Shown piece by piece: positions 11,239 through 22,835 of a stretch of DNA of 64,000 bases. The translations under genes were made by a program, and so were the position numbers. The stretch comes from Arcuatula senhousia (taxonomy: Eukaryota > Mollusca > Bivalvia > Mytilida > Mytilidae): positions 56,430,203 through 56,494,202 of the forward strand of contig OZ020313.1 of assembly GCA_963971305.1 (NCBI GenBank). The letters are read 5' to 3'. Each line of letters begins with the position of its first letter. Positions within the stretch are counted from its first letter, which is position 1. The notes beneath the pieces were generated by a model. It saw nothing but the letters and a program-made list of their open reading frames with translations. It did not search any database and was not told where the DNA came from.

Positions 11239-12382
11239 ATTATTGTGTATATGTTACAGTAAATTCGCGTAATCAGTTAATACGTGAATTTACTAAAGCT
11301 ATCAGTAAATTCATGTATTTACTGGGTGATTTAGGAAATACATGTATTTCCTAAGTTTACCAGTAAATACTTGTATTTACTGATTTTTCTTGCACATTTT
11401 ACACGTATTTATTGGACATACAGATAGGTGCACACATAACCTGTACCGAAGTTAACATAAAGTTAACTTTGTCACTGCTTTCCACGTCTGCTCATGTCTG
11501 CTATAGAAGACGTTCAAGTTAACTTGCGTTAATTCGTGACTGGTCAAGCAGACTTATGGCAGCTTTTTTATGACTGGTCATAACCAGTTGCAAAGACATG
11601 ACTGCTTTTACCAGACCAGTCATTGCAACAAGTCTGCTCTTACTAGACATGTTTAATTATGCAAGGGTTTGATTTAATAAAAAAACCTGTCTTAAACATA
11701 AAACAAGAGTTTCAAATACAGTTTAGACAAAAGAACATTTTTTTTTCTCCTTTTACATTCAGTTTTTAAAGCAGACATTTCATGAAGTTAACTTGACCAG
11801 ACCTGTCAAAATTATGTGACTGCTTTTAAAAGCAGACGTGGAATTATGACTGCTTTCCAATTTAACTTGGAACCAGTCGTGCGTCTGCTCAAAGCAGTCG
11901 CATGACCAGTCACAAGTGAACTTGAAGTACACTTGATGTCTGCTTCTCAAGTTAACTTACCGTACAGGTTATGTGTGCACCCATCTGTATTTGGTGACAC
12001 GGAATGTATTTCTAAGTTCAATTTTAGGTTTAAAACATCAAACTTTGTTTATGCTTTTATGCTTTTATGTTTATGCTTAGTATTTTTTAAGGGATTAATT
12101 AAATCGTACAAGCTCTTTGGTTATAATACTTTATATATTTTTATGGTCAGCTTTGTGAAACCCTTTATACTTTAAAAGTGGTGATGAACATCCCTAATAA
12201 TGCACAGCGGCGCTCAGTTTAACTATAAAGAGCTCAGAATCTAGGCCAGGCGTATTTACTGACCATTTTTAGTAAATACATGTATTTACTGGGTGCCTTA
12301 GTAAATTCACGTATTTACTAAATTTCAGTAAATACGTGTATTTACTGATTACACATATTTACTGTAACATATACAATAATGA
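11239..12382. mobile_element. Non-autonomous element with imperfect terminal inverted repeats
   Basis: Left ATTATTGTGTATATGTTACAGTAAAT and right ATTTACTGTAACATATACAATAAT are inverted counterparts. Inside each end are several short palindromes around AGTAAATACRTGTATTTACT (11255-11385 and 12250-12362). There is no coding capacity. A second inverted-repeat element (11420-11988) lies inside. Target duplication was not resolved. Confidence 0.65.
11420..11988. mobile_element. Nested inverted-repeat element rich in AGTTAACTT/GACTGGTC
   Basis: Arms at 11420-11446 and 11962-11988 pair over 27 bp with one mismatch (left begins ACAGATAGGTGCACACATAA). The interior repeats short words AGTTAACTT, GACTGGTC, GCAGAC and GACTGCTTTT on both strands, so much of it could fold back. 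No open frame. Its position interrupts the outer element at 11239-12382. Confidence 0.65.
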
Positions 12383-13325
12383 CAATTGATGCTTGATTGA
12401 AAAAAGGAAGTTTATCCATATTTTAAATCAGACATTTAAAGCTATTATACTTGTCATTATCACATTCATTTTTCACATCGCGGTATCACTGTATACAAGT
12501 ATTTTCTTTCATTATTGACAAAAAGACAGTCAATATATCTGATAAGACTGAGTGAAGGGAAATAATTCAAGCATTTGTGTTGGTACCGAATAGCAATTTT
12601 TATCGATGAACGCAAATTTAAACGGAATAAGTATGATATAGATTCAATCGATTTCTAATTTAGTTAATTTTAACTGGTATCTATTGACTCAGTTTGACAA
12701 TTTGCTGTTTTAACTAAAACTACCCACTATTAGTGATTGAAAAAAAGAATATTTTGATATTACAGATGATGGAAGTTCTATGTGTAATGTTGAGATATTT
12801 ACTACCGGTATAACAACATATCGACCGATCCCTCGAACAATGTTTGTTTACTGAACCTATCAGTTCATACAAATACATTCAAAGGGTATATGTTAACTTA
12901 ACTATTTTGATATTTAAATCTATAAAAGAGCCGAGATCAATGAACACTGTTGATCTGTGTATTCGATGTGTATTTTATGGTTTGAAAGTATTAGCACCTT
13001 TACAAATTTATTATGTAGGCTATCCAGACGACATTTTAAGTGTGCCAATGAAACCGTTTTAAGGTAAGATGTGTTTCTTTTGTATATTTTGTTTTGTTTT
13101 ATATTCGATATATATTTATCAGACATCCCAAAAGGGTTTATATCTATGTGATATGATGCAGGTATATCATGTTAAGCTGTTGCATAAAAAGTCATGGACA
13201 TTTTGACGCGATTTTGATTTAATGAAATTCTACGAGATCATTTTGTTTAGTTTTAACTAAAGTACATTTGGGCAAAAATGTGTAATATGATCAGTACAAT
13301 GTTTCAATATCATTGCATGTTTATG
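12383..13325. other. Non-coding, nothing recognised
   Basis: AT-rich sequence with short frames lacking any domain. Confidence 0.45.
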
Positions 13326-13334
13326 CATACAAAT

Positions 13335-14332
13335 AGAAAATAATGAGATGTGGAAGAAGTGTACGCGACACAGCCCACAATTAAACGGCAATTTAGAAAA
13401 ACCAAAATGGACAACCGCCAGCAGCCTTCAACGGGGCCATTTGGCACTGCTCGCGGTTCTGCAATTGGCCCAAGGTCTAAACAATATGCATTTTATTCAA
13501 ATCCAGCCCTGAAATAGTCACAGATAGACCCCCTTCTTAAACAAGGAACAGAAAACATCAAAAAGACAAGTACAAACAAAAGCTTTGTCAAAGATTCCTG
13601 GCTTAGGACAGGCACATGTAATATTCGGCGGGGTTAAACTAGTCTTTTGGGCCCAACCTTCCCCCTATCAATATTCTTAGACAAAGCACAAAAAACTAAA
13701 CACACAATAAAAATCAAATCGATCAAAGTCAAATTCCACTAGAGAAAACCTAAGACAAAAACAAGAACAAACAAAAGGACGGTAAAGGAACTCTCTATAG
13801 AACACTCGCCGTTACTGACAGCTAGCTGAGAATCATCAATCGACTGATGTAAAAAAAACAAACGTATCGATTTTAAATCCGACACAACACTTCAAACAAA
13901 AATGATTAGGTGAAGTGTCATCACACAAAACCGACATCGAAAAATCGATTGTCGATTGAGTTTTACAGTGTGTTTTATATATGTAGCTTTGTGCAAGCTT
14001 ATCAATAGGGGGAAGGTTGGATCCAAAAAACTAGTTTAACCCCGCCAAATTTTATATGTGCCTGCCCTAAGCCTGGAAACTTTGCCAAAGCCTTTGTTTG
14101 TCCTTGTCATTCTATGTTAACTGTTTTATGTCAAGAATTGAGTCTTTCGTCGATGATTTAGGGATTGGTTTTGATACTTTTGTATTGTATTATAAGTCTT
14201 GGGCCAATGCAAGACGGTAAGCAGTGACCTATGGTCATGTTGAAGACTGCTTGCTGTTTTCCGTTGTGATTTTTTGAATTGCTGTTTGTTTATGTTTGTT
14301 GTGTCGCGTACACTTATTCCACATCTCAATAT
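13335..14332. mobile_element. Fold-back element with about 300-bp inverted arms
   Basis: The left arm, starting near 13344 with GAGATGTGGAAGAAGTGTAC, is matched in reverse by the right arm ending near 14327. Homology continues inward for about 300 bp to GGCGGGGTTAAACTAG (13630-13646, inverse at 14027-14044). Blocks shared by both arms include GTACGCGACACA, TTGGCCCAAG, GACAGGCACAT/GCAGGCACAT and CTTTG(T/G)CAAAG. No gene is present. Fragments of the same family lie at 1740-2330, near 34380-34460 and near 61340-61375. Confidence 0.8.
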
Positions 14333-14344
14333 CGTATATGCTTG

Positions 14345-16420
14345 ATCGCTACAATGCTTAAAAATGACAATAGTAAAAACGTTTATGGAAGTTTTAAAGC
14401 AAGTATCAAGTTATCAATATTTCTGCCAAAAAACACTAAATCTAAAGATTTAACCAAAATATTCAATTCATATCCTTTCCGTAATAAACTTTGAAGCCAA
14501 TTTTTCATTTTTAATGGATTGCTTTTAAATTTGTGAACTATATAAAAAACATTACCATAAAATTCAGGATGTGATATTCCTTTCACTATAAGAAAACGAC
14601 GTGTACAATTATATTTTTCAATAAGAGATCGATACTTGTGGAAGAATTTAGAAAAAGTTTTTACAAATTTGTGGTATCGATAACCTTGTTTTAATAATTT
14701 TACAGTAATAAAACGGTTTTTATTATAAAAATCAGAAACACCACTGCAGATCCGAGCATATCTTACTAACTGTGAAATGTAAACCCCGTATGACGGCGCT
14801 AATGGAACATCTCCTTCAAGAAAATGAAAATTTATAATAGGGAAGGTAAAATCGTCACGTTTATCATATACTTTGGTTTGTAATTTTCCGTCAATAATAC
14901 TTAAATCTAAATCTTAAAAAGGACATCTATCACCGGTGACGTTAGATTTGTTCAAGGTTAATTCTGTTGTCATTTGTATTTCAGAAGGATAGATATCTGT
15001 AATAAAATTAGAAAATGAAGGATTGTTGAGTGCAAGAATGTCATCTAAATATCTAAAAGTATAATTGAAAGTTTCGATTAGGTTCTGTTTGTTGGGGTCT
15101 TTTTGTAATTTAGCCATAAATTGTGATTCATAACAGTATAGGAAAAGGTCGGCTTTAAGTGGCGCACAATTAGTACCCATAGGAATACCAATAATTTGGC
15201 GATAAATTTGTTTACCAAAACGTATGAAAATATTATCTTATAAATAATTTAGAGCAGTAATAGTTTCTGCATCAGTCCAGTTAATGTAACCTTTTTGAGT
15301 CTCGTTACTAAAAAATGATTTACTAAATGATTTTGAAACTCTAGAACAGATATAATCACTTTTAGAATTGTCAAAACACCATTTAACCAAATATTCAAAT
15401 TTCTTTTTAATCAGATTATGCGGAAGGTTAGTATATAAAGTAGAAAAATCGTAACTATCAACGGTATGGAAAGTATTTTCAAATGCACGAAACTTGTCCA
15501 AAACATCAAGAGAATTTTTAACGCTCCAAAAATAATTAATTCCACTATTTTTGAATACCCTTTCTCAGTATTGAATAATAAATTCCTTCATAGTAGTTAA
15601 AGTAAGAGATAGAACTTTGGAAATATGGGTTAAAGAACATTTACTTGAAGTAGAGATAAAACGAGATGTATATGGATTTTTGTGCAATTTAGGTATCCAG
15701 TACATAGTAGGTATCTTGCAGTATGTCGGGGCAACTCGAAGTGCTGTGGTCGCTATGATATGATCGTCAATGATACCCGATTCTGTCGAATGCACGGGAA
15801 CGAAAGTGTTCGATTTTTTTATTTCGTGCATTAAAACCACAAGGTAATACTTTCTTCATACCACAACGACATTGTTAGCTGCTTTATCGGCGGGAACAAA
15901 CACGTATCGCGAACCAAGTAAACGGATTTTTTACTTTATTCGATTAAGGTAAGTATTAGGCCTAAAATCTACGAATGAATTCTGAAATTGGCTGATTCTG
16001 AGTTGAACAATTGTCATAAATTTATTAATAAAACGGTCTAGAGATTTTGAGTCGGCCCCTTCTCTCCTGATCCAAGATTTGCAATAAGAGAGAAGGGAAG
16101 ATTTGATACAGTTTAGGCAGGAATTCCAATTAATTTTAGTGGTTGGTCTAAACTTTGGTACTTTTTTCAAGAAATTCATAACCTCTGGGTCATTGACGAT
16201 TGAAAGGTCTCCGGTAACAACATGATCACAAGGAGCAGATCTGAAATCAGATTTAGCACAGTCACATGACAAAGGAATATTCGTGTCTAGTTCTTCATCG
16301 GTTGTAATTGTTGTATAGTTAAAATAATGTTACGTGTAGGTTTCTTATATTCATAAGATACAATAGGCAGTTCGGTATTAGAAAAATAAGTGCAATTTTC
16401 TTCGTGCGATATTGCTCATT
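14345..16420 (-). pseudogene. Penelope-like reverse transcriptase, broken
   Basis: Read on the minus strand, pieces occur in order: an N-terminal part ending LSCDCAKSDFRSAPCDHVVTG (16400-15931), a middle part with YWIPKLHKNPYTSRF (15840-15565), palm motif DFSTLYTNLPH (near 15450), then MGTNCAPLKADLFLY (near 15180) and catalytic YLDDI (near 15048). A C-terminal block YGVYISQLVRYARIC and HPEFYGNVFYIV follows (14800-14500). Several stops and frame changes separate the pieces. The layout matches the plus-strand copy at 41.65-43.64 kb. It encodes a retroelement reverse transcriptase without a visible GIY-YIG nuclease. Penelope-like assignment rests on palm motifs only, so another reverse-transcriptase clade remains possible. 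Confidence 0.75.
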
Positions 16421-16860
16421 TGTGTTTCGGAATAAATAAATCAAATGGTGTAATCACCCTCGATGATTAACTCGGTGAATGAGATTCACCTTTGAAAATA
16501 AACCAAGTAAATCAGATAAAGTGATTACCGTCGATGTTAAACTCCAATGGGATCGAGAAACTTCCGTTTGACTTATGCGACTCCGGTACCTGGTCACGGT
16601 GGATTACCGACTATAGTTCACGTTGGAATCTGAGTGCAGTTTTAACATTAAATTGCTTAACGTTTTCTAAATGAACGATAGGAACAATGGTAGATTATAA
16701 TGAGACAGCTGCTTTTCTCTTAATGTCCTTTTCTTTGATAAAAATCATAAAACGATAATGTTTTAGGACTGTGTATAGGTTAACAGCTGCAGGAATCTAT
16801 CAGAAGGAGTTTCGTTCAAATATCATATTTATATTTATCATATTTTTTTTTCAATTATAG
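16421..16860 (+). promoter_or_regulatory. Upstream region and 3' splice acceptor of B-box gene 1
   Basis: The pyrimidine-rich run TTTTTTTTTCAATTATAG ends at 16860, directly before the ATG, and reads as a strong 3' splice site. The start codon therefore most likely opens the second exon, with a non-coding first exon upstream. Two imperfect direct repeats (GTAATCACCCTCGATG-TTAAC near 16450, GTGATTACCGTCGATGTTAAAC near 16520) lie in the intervening sequence. The first exon was not located. Confidence 0.5.
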
Positions 16861-18543
16861 ATGGAGAGCATGACGTCTTATTTGTCCCTTTGTGGAGTAT
16901 GTAAAAATTTTGAACTTTCCAGTCCGTCCGGATTGTATTGTACCGACTGTAAAATAGGGTTGTGTAATGAATGTGGGACCAAACATAGCGACTCACTGGA
17001 ATTTGAAACTCACCGTTGTCAAGAACTCCAGAAAGACGCACTTGAAATGTCGCTAATTTGTTCAGAACATAACGAAAAATATCAAATGTACTGTGACGTA
17101 CATGAATGTCCATGCTGCCCTAAATGTACTATGGCAAACCATAAAGATTGTAAGACCATGTTATCGATTGATGACGTAGAACCCGGCGTTAAAATCTCAC
17201 ACGCTTTAAGAGAATGTGAGATTAACATGGACGAAAACAAGGAAAACATCGCAATGATTATCGAAAATCGAAAGAAAAACTTGTTGTCTTTACAACAATC
17301 GATATCTAAGATTCGGGACGAAATTCAAGAAACGAGAAATATAGTTAACTGTAAAGAAATTATTGATAAACCTGCAACTCAGCTTCTAAATGAACTATTA
17401 GAAATTGAAGAATTACATGTTACTAAAATAAATGATTTGGTTATATCTTTGGAGAAGAAAGCCAGGAAAATAGGAGAGAATTTAGGTGTTCTGTCTTTTC
17501 TTCAAGAACATGCATCCGACCAACATATTTTCTTATTTATGAAAAGAATGGTAAAGTTGACCTTGTCCGATCGTGAATATCTCGACCGACTTTGCTCCAG
17601 TGATGATCTGAATAATATTTCTCTGTCTTTAGAATTAAATGAGTCATTACAAAATGTTGAACATTGCATATCTTTGTTCGGTACCCTATCTTTAAGTTTT
17701 ACTCCATGTGATATTGTGTTTCAGGGAAGGAAAGATAAACAAGCCCAGTTACATGTCCCCGGTGTCGGGTCTGTTGACAGTATAACACTTGATCTTATCA
17801 GATCGATTGACATTAAGAAAAAATGGTTGAACGGATGTTGTTTTCTTCCTGATAAGAGATACTGCGTTACAAGTAATGACGAGAAGTGCATTTTGGTGAT
17901 GAAAGAAGATGGTACTGTGCAAGGTCAGGTCAATGTCAAACCTTATTGTGTCATTGACGTCGCTCATATACCGTTCACCAACACATTGGTGGTCACAACA
18001 GGTTTTAGCGATAAACATCGTTTAATTATCATCGATATAAACACCAAAAAAGTCACTCGATCAATCAAATCCGACACTGAGAACTATGGAATCACGTATA
18101 TGGATGGTGACCTGATCTATTGCGCCGCACATGTTGGCATATGCAAAATGAATATGACGAATGGTAAAGTAAAGATTATAAAAAACGGTCAGAACCTAGA
18201 ATACTCCTTCATCACGTCATATCAAGATCAACTTTACTATACTAATTACCATGCCAATACTGTGTCAAGTTGTGGCATGGACGGAACAACAAAGTGGGTA
18301 TTTGAAGACAAGGTTTTATGTGACCCAAAAGGTATATGCGTTGACAACCACGGTTTCGTATATGTTGTAGGGGAACGGTCCGAAAACCTTATCGTAATTT
18401 CACCAGACGGTTTGCGCTACAAAGAACTGTTGAACAACAAGGATGGAGTAGATTATCCACAGGCAGTAATCTTTGAAAGGAATTCAAACCAAATTCTTGT
18501 AATGTGCTGGATTCAAAAAATCTTGCTTTACAACGTAGATTAA
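16861..18543 (+). CDS. RING-less B-box/coiled-coil/propeller (TRIM-like) protein 1
   Basis: 560 residues in a single exon. Residues 11-51 form a first zinc-binding B-box-like module (C11, C14, C27, C30, C35, C38, then His). Residues 67-97 form B-box 2 (C67, H70, C78, H81, C86, C89, H94). A coiled coil follows at about 120-240, and residues about 290-560 have the repetitive beta-strand look of an NHL/six-bladed propeller. There is no RING finger, so ubiquitin-ligase activity is not expected from this chain alone; the family usually acts as a scaffold or partner of RING TRIMs, often linked with innate immunity in bivalves. The start is fixed by the splice acceptor ending at 16860. An AATAAA at 18744-18749 is a plausible poly(A) signal. 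It is paralogous to the gene at 26079 over its full length. Ligand and pathway are unknown. Confidence 0.9.
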   Translation: MESMTSYLSLCGVCKNFELSSPSGLYCTDCKIGLCNECGTKHSDSLEFETHRCQELQKDALEMSLICSEHNEKYQMYCDVHECPCCPKCTMANHKDCKTMLSIDDVEPGVKISHALRECEINMDENKENIAMIIENRKKNLLSLQQSISKIRDEIQETRNIVNCKEIIDKPATQLLNELLEIEELHVTKINDLVISLEKKARKIGENLGVLSFLQEHASDQHIFLFMKRMVKLTLSDREYLDRLCSSDDLNNISLSLELNESLQNVEHCISLFGTLSLSFTPCDIVFQGRKDKQAQLHVPGVGSVDSITLDLIRSIDIKKKWLNGCCFLPDKRYCVTSNDEKCILVMKEDGTVQGQVNVKPYCVIDVAHIPFTNTLVVTTGFSDKHRLIIIDINTKKVTRSIKSDTENYGITYMDGDLIYCAAHVGICKMNMTNGKVKIIKNGQNLEYSFITSYQDQLYYTNYHANTVSSCGMDGTTKWVFEDKVLCDPKGICVDNHGFVYVVGERSENLIVISPDGLRYKELLNNKDGVDYPQAVIFERNSNQILVMCWIQKILLYNVD

Positions 18544-18549
18544 CATTAG

Positions 18550-19004
18550 GACACATTTCTCTTAAATATCACAGATTAGATAAAATTTGCAAAATGGAAA
18601 ATGGGAACTGTTGAAGGAAGCAAAGAAGCACCAATATTCTAGTGTCATAGGTATGAAAGGGCAACGACAATTTAACCGATTAACAAACAAAGACAGCACG
18701 ATGACACACTAAAGGCTGCATCATTATACATGTACATGTAATCAATAAAATATTTCCCGAAAAAGCTTTAATCAGAAACTTATCTTATTCAAGTATATAT
18801 TTCAGCATCTTTAAAAGAGGTTAAAAAACACATTTCTATATATATATATATATATTATAGCCTAATTGTTAGATGCCCTTAAAAAGAGGATTTAAAAACA
18901 TTTTTTGAAATAGAACGTTCACTCTCAATGTCCAAGACGAAATTGAAAATAACAATGGTTCTGACTAGGTACAAGCATTTCAAATGAATTGTTATTATCA
19001 TTTT
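18550..19004. other. 3' flank of B-box gene 1 with TA microsatellite
   Basis: It contains AATAAA (18744-18749) and a (TA)n run at 18837-18857. Nothing else was recognised. Confidence 0.6.
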
Positions 19005-19782
19005 TGTCTCGCCTGCGACGAATATCGCAAAAGGCGAGACTAAGGTATGGTGATTCCGGTGGCGGCGGCGGCGTCCACAATTGGTTTAAGTTTTGCTTAA
19101 GTCTGTTTTGTGTGAACTAGTAATGTTACACCATTGATATTTGGTATTTAGTTGCATCAGCATCAGTACAGATCAGTTTTAAAATGTCACGGTCTACTGA
19201 CTTTGAAATTTTACACTGATTTTGCTGAGGTTACCCTTTTTTCTTACGTCTGTTTAACATGAAGCAGTTATGGTTCACCATTGATATTGGGTATGAACTT
19301 GCATTAGCATTAGTACAGATCAATTTCAAAAGCATTTCATCATTTCAAGTCAGGACCATTGCGATCCACCAGTTCTCCGGTATGACTGATTCGTTTTTGT
19401 CATTTTCTCTGGACTATGGGATTGATCATTCAAGTTCGGTGGTTTTGTTATTACCTTTATTTATCTATATTCTCCTGCAGTCACGGTCTACTGACTTTGA
19501 CATTTTACACCGATTTTGCCGAGGTTAACCTTTTTTCTTATGTCTGTTTACCATGAATATTTTATCTGTATGCTCCTGCGATCACGGTCTTCTGACTTTG
19601 AGATTTTACACTGTTTAACTTTTAACTTTTCACCTATGTCACTATGTCATGAGTGTTTTATATAAAGCAGTTATGGTTCACTATTTATATATGGTTTGCT
19701 GTTGCTTAAGCATCAGTAAAGATCAGTTTAAGGAGGATTTTAACTTCATTTTATACTGTGTCCAGTAGCGACAGGCGAGACA
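19005..19782. mobile_element. Small element with TGTCTCGCCTG inverted ends
   Basis: TGTCTCGCCTG at 19005 and its inverse CAGGCGAGACA ending at 19782 bound the element. A second AGGCGAGAC at 19033 makes a local hairpin with the left end. The interior repeats a block near 19190-19280, 19478-19560 and 19585-19690 (CGGTCTACTGACTTTGA, ATTTTACACTGATTTTGC). A retroelement 3'-end fragment is nested at 19347-19464. No gene. Confidence 0.65.
19347..19464 (+). repeat. Truncated Penelope-like 3' end
   Basis: CAGGACCATTGCGATCCACC through GTTTTGTTATTACCTTTATT matches 33516-33625 and 50544-50664. Only the last roughly 115 bp of that element are present, as expected for a 5'-truncated insertion. Confidence 0.8.
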
Positions 19783-20820
19783 TGTCTCTGTGTTAACAGC
19801 TTATTATTTTTGGTGTCGATAATTGACATATGGATATTGTATATGATAATATTTCAGAATAGTGGTATACAGACAAAAATTACAAAATTTCGTATGGCAA
19901 AAAGGTGAATAAAAAATCCGGATAATGAATATTATGCTATCGTTGCATAACAAACATCAGGAGGCTGTAGTAGGCCGGTGACCAAACATTTAAAAATCGA
20001 TTATTTAAAGAGTTTAATTTCATTTGATAACATACAGCTGAAAATTGGTATATTATTAGCAAATTGATGGTTCTTTCATTTTAACTTGGTCGTCAAAAAG
20101 TCGTATGGTGCGTTTTTCGTAAAGTCGGTTCAAAAGTCAAAATCTATACTTAAAAATGAAAATAATAGCTGTTGATTATTTTGTTTTGTGCATAAACCAA
20201 TACTTAAATAGCAGTATTTTCTTTTCCGTCTAATTCTTTATATACGATTGAACCCGTTCTACGTAAAAAAGTGCAATCATACTTGGAACCTGAAAAAACA
20301 TTTAACTTTGAAACTAGAAATTAAGAGAAATATGCCACTATCACTACCTTTCAAAACTGATCATTCAAATACGCTTGTGTTTACTAATAATTAAACAATG
20401 AAAAAATAGAATTTAGTGTATGCGCTTGACTCTATTTATTCAAAATATCTATCAAAATTACGTTAATCATACAAAAAACTGAAATAGAAAATTGATGTAA
20501 ATTTCAAATTTTTTTTTCATAAATACGGAAATCGGTTTCCGTAACCCAACTGTTCCTTTATTACGCAACTCGCTTGTAGCGTGCACGAGTACACCACAAA
20601 TTTTTTATCGATTGTTGTCTTATTATTATTAAGTGTTTTTATTTCAGAAAAGGAAAATGTACTTTTTTCCTTTTTATACACGTCAACTAGCTTGTTAACA
20701 TGGTCATTTTTTCACATTTTATGGTTTAAATCTGTACTATTTGACCTAAAAAAATGTTTTATTTGTATAATTGTTTAAATTGCTTTTTCAAATTTTGTTT
20801 ACGTGTTTGTATTATTATTA

Positions 20821-22150
20821 GCTCACCTGGACCGAAGGTCCATGTGAGCTATTACCATCACTTGGCGTCCGTCGTCGTCTGTCGTCGTCGTCGTCTGTTA
20901 ACAATTTTTCAAAAATCTTCTCCTCTGAAACTACCTAACAGAATTTAATGAAACTTGGTATGAGTGATCCTTAGGGTGTCCTGCACCAAACTTGTGTTTT
21001 GATTTTTGATCCGTTAAAAAACATGGCCGCCGTTACTAAAAATAGACTAAGGGGGTCAGACAACTGTTTTTGGCTTATAAATCAAAAAGTATAAGAGATA
21101 GAGGAAAGCTGAGGCACGCTACTGATTCAGCATCAAAAGCTCTACAAAAGTCTCCATTTGGTCAAAGTTGTCAGATGACCCCTTATAGGGGTTACGGCCC
21201 CTTAAAGGTGATAAATAGCATTTTTTCATGTTTTTGGCCTACAGAATGAAAACTATTGCAGATAGAGATTAGCTGTTGCTTGCTTAAATGTTCAGCTCAT
21301 TTAGCTCTACAAAAGTCTCCATAGGGTTGAAGTTGTCAGATATCCCCTTATAGGGGTTACAGCCCCTGAAAAATAGAGTTTTTTCATGTTTTTGTTCTAC
21401 AGAATGAAAACTATTGCAGATAAAGATTAGCTGTTGCTTGCTTAAATGTTCAGCTCATTTAGCTCTACAAAATTCTCCATAGGGTCGAAGTTTTCAGATG
21501 ACCCCTTATAGGGGTTACGGCCCCTGAAAAATAAAGATTTTTCATGTTTTTGGCCTACAGAATGAAAACTATTGCAGATAGAGATAAGCTGTTGCTTGCT
21601 TAAATGTTCAGCTCATTTAACTCAACAAAAGTCTCTATAGGGTCGAAGTTGTCAGATGACCCCTTATAGGGGTTACGGCCTCTGAAAAATAGCATTTTTT
21701 CATGTTTTTGGCCTACAGAATGAAAACTATTGCAGATAGAGATTAGCTGTTGCTTGCTTAAATGTTCAGCTCATTTAACTTTACAAAATTCTCCATAGGG
21801 TCGAAGTTGTCAGATGACCCCTTATAGGGGTTATGGCCCCTGAAAAATAGTGATTTTTCATGTTTTTGGCCTACAGAATGAAAACTATTGCAGATAGAGA
21901 TTAGCTGTTGCTTGCTTAAATGTTCAGCTCATTTAGCTTTACAAAATTCTCCATAGGGTCCAAGTTGTCAGATGACTCCTTATAGGGGTTATGGCCCCTT
22001 ATAGGTTAAAAATGGTGTTTTTGGCCTATAGAATGAAAACTATTGCAGGTAGAGAAAAGCTGTTGCTTGCTTCAATGTTCAGTTCATTTAGCTCTACAAA
22101 AGTATAGGGTCAACATCAAGACCAGGTGAGCGATTCAGGCTCCTGGGATA
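20821..22150 (+). repeat. Dispersed repeat, family B, with 158-bp tandem array
   Basis: It starts GCTCACCTGGACCGAAGGTCC, continues with a CGTCGT-rich stretch (20866-20905) and a single-copy head, then about seven tandem units whose conserved word AGCTGTTGCTTGCT falls at 21271, 21429, 21587, 21745, 21903 and 22058 (period 158, last 155). It ends ACCAGGTGAGCGATTCAGGC. The end GACCAGGTGAGC is the inverse of the start, giving roughly 10-bp terminal inverted repeats. Related copies lie at 23988-25015, 53308-55095 and 63340 onward. No gene. Confidence 0.85.
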
Positions 22151-22235
22151 TAAATTAGAACATTGCATTATTTGCCAAAGGAATAAAATGAAACTGTACT
22201 TTTGTTTACCGAAAACAGCTAATGTTGTTTTTTTG

Positions 22236-22830
22236 ATGCAGTTAAACAAAGAAAAGATGATATTTTCTTCAAGTTTATTAATACTGATGGGACAATCGAA
22301 GACTTTCTTAAACTTTCTTTAGAATTAGTTTACCACAAGTCTTGTTATAAGTCCTATACGAGTGATCACAATATAGGTATATATACTAACCGTCCCAAAG
22401 AAATCTCGAAACAAACTGATGCATCGGTGGTTTTCACGCGATCACAGTCTATCCCTGTTGATTGGAACGCTTGTATATTATGTTCCCATAAAAGTTTCAA
22501 GCAAGATAGAAGGATTTTGAAAATTGGTCTGATCGCAGAAGTAAACCATTTGCTTCTGCCAAAGTCTACCAAGTTATTGAAGGTCGCCTTGTCTTTTTTG
22601 GAAAAAGTTCCTTGCTTTGAGTGAAAACAAACAGTCAATGATTAATTTCCTATGTGAGTTTATGGCGACGTTGTTCGAAAATGAACCTTTTCTTGTATCT
22701 GGTCATCAATATTTTATGGCAGGATCATTTGAGAATCCAGAAATAGTCATACAATTTTCAGAAGGTGTCGTGGGTGATTCTTCATGCTTTTCATGCAAAT
22801 CAAATGGTTTTAAACGTGGTTCGGTCACCG
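22236..22830 (+). pseudogene. EEADT-family protein fragment (copy 2)
   Basis: An open stretch reads VYHKSCYKSYTSDHN, then TRSQSIPVDWNACILCSHKS, to a stop at 22621-22623. After a frame change it reads SGHQYFMAGSFENPEIVIQF. Two blocks match the copy at 47.1-48.3 kb: TRS-x-D-x-C-x-HKSF (47117-47180) and MAG-F-P-IV (48168-48200). Cys pairs suggest a zinc-binding N-terminal region. Nothing after the MAG block remains, because the right terminus of the element follows. The function of this family is not known to me. Confidence 0.65.
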
Positions 22831-22835
22831 GCCTA

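Larger units (their letters stand above)
19973..22833 (+). mobile_element. TA-flanked TIR element carrying EEADT-family gene relic (copy 2)
   Basis: Ends GGCCGGTGACCAAAC at 19973 and its inverse GTTCGGTCACCGGCC to 22833 are flanked by TA on both sides (19971-19972, 22834-22835). These ends resemble GTGCGGTGACCA of the element at 45975-49975, also TA-flanked. A different repeat (20821-22150) is inserted inside. The right part (22236-22830) encodes fragments of the same protein family as the other copy and runs into the right terminus, which points to an internal deletion. Target choice TA resembles Tc1/mariner, but no DDE transposase was recognised. Confidence 0.7.

Noticed and set aside
11933..12175. 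80-residue hydrophobic frame
   Set aside because: It starts inside the inner inverted-repeat element and continues through AT-rich sequence; no homologous frame or signal supports it.
18837..18857. TA run as a functional site
   Set aside because: It is a plain microsatellite in a 3' flank.
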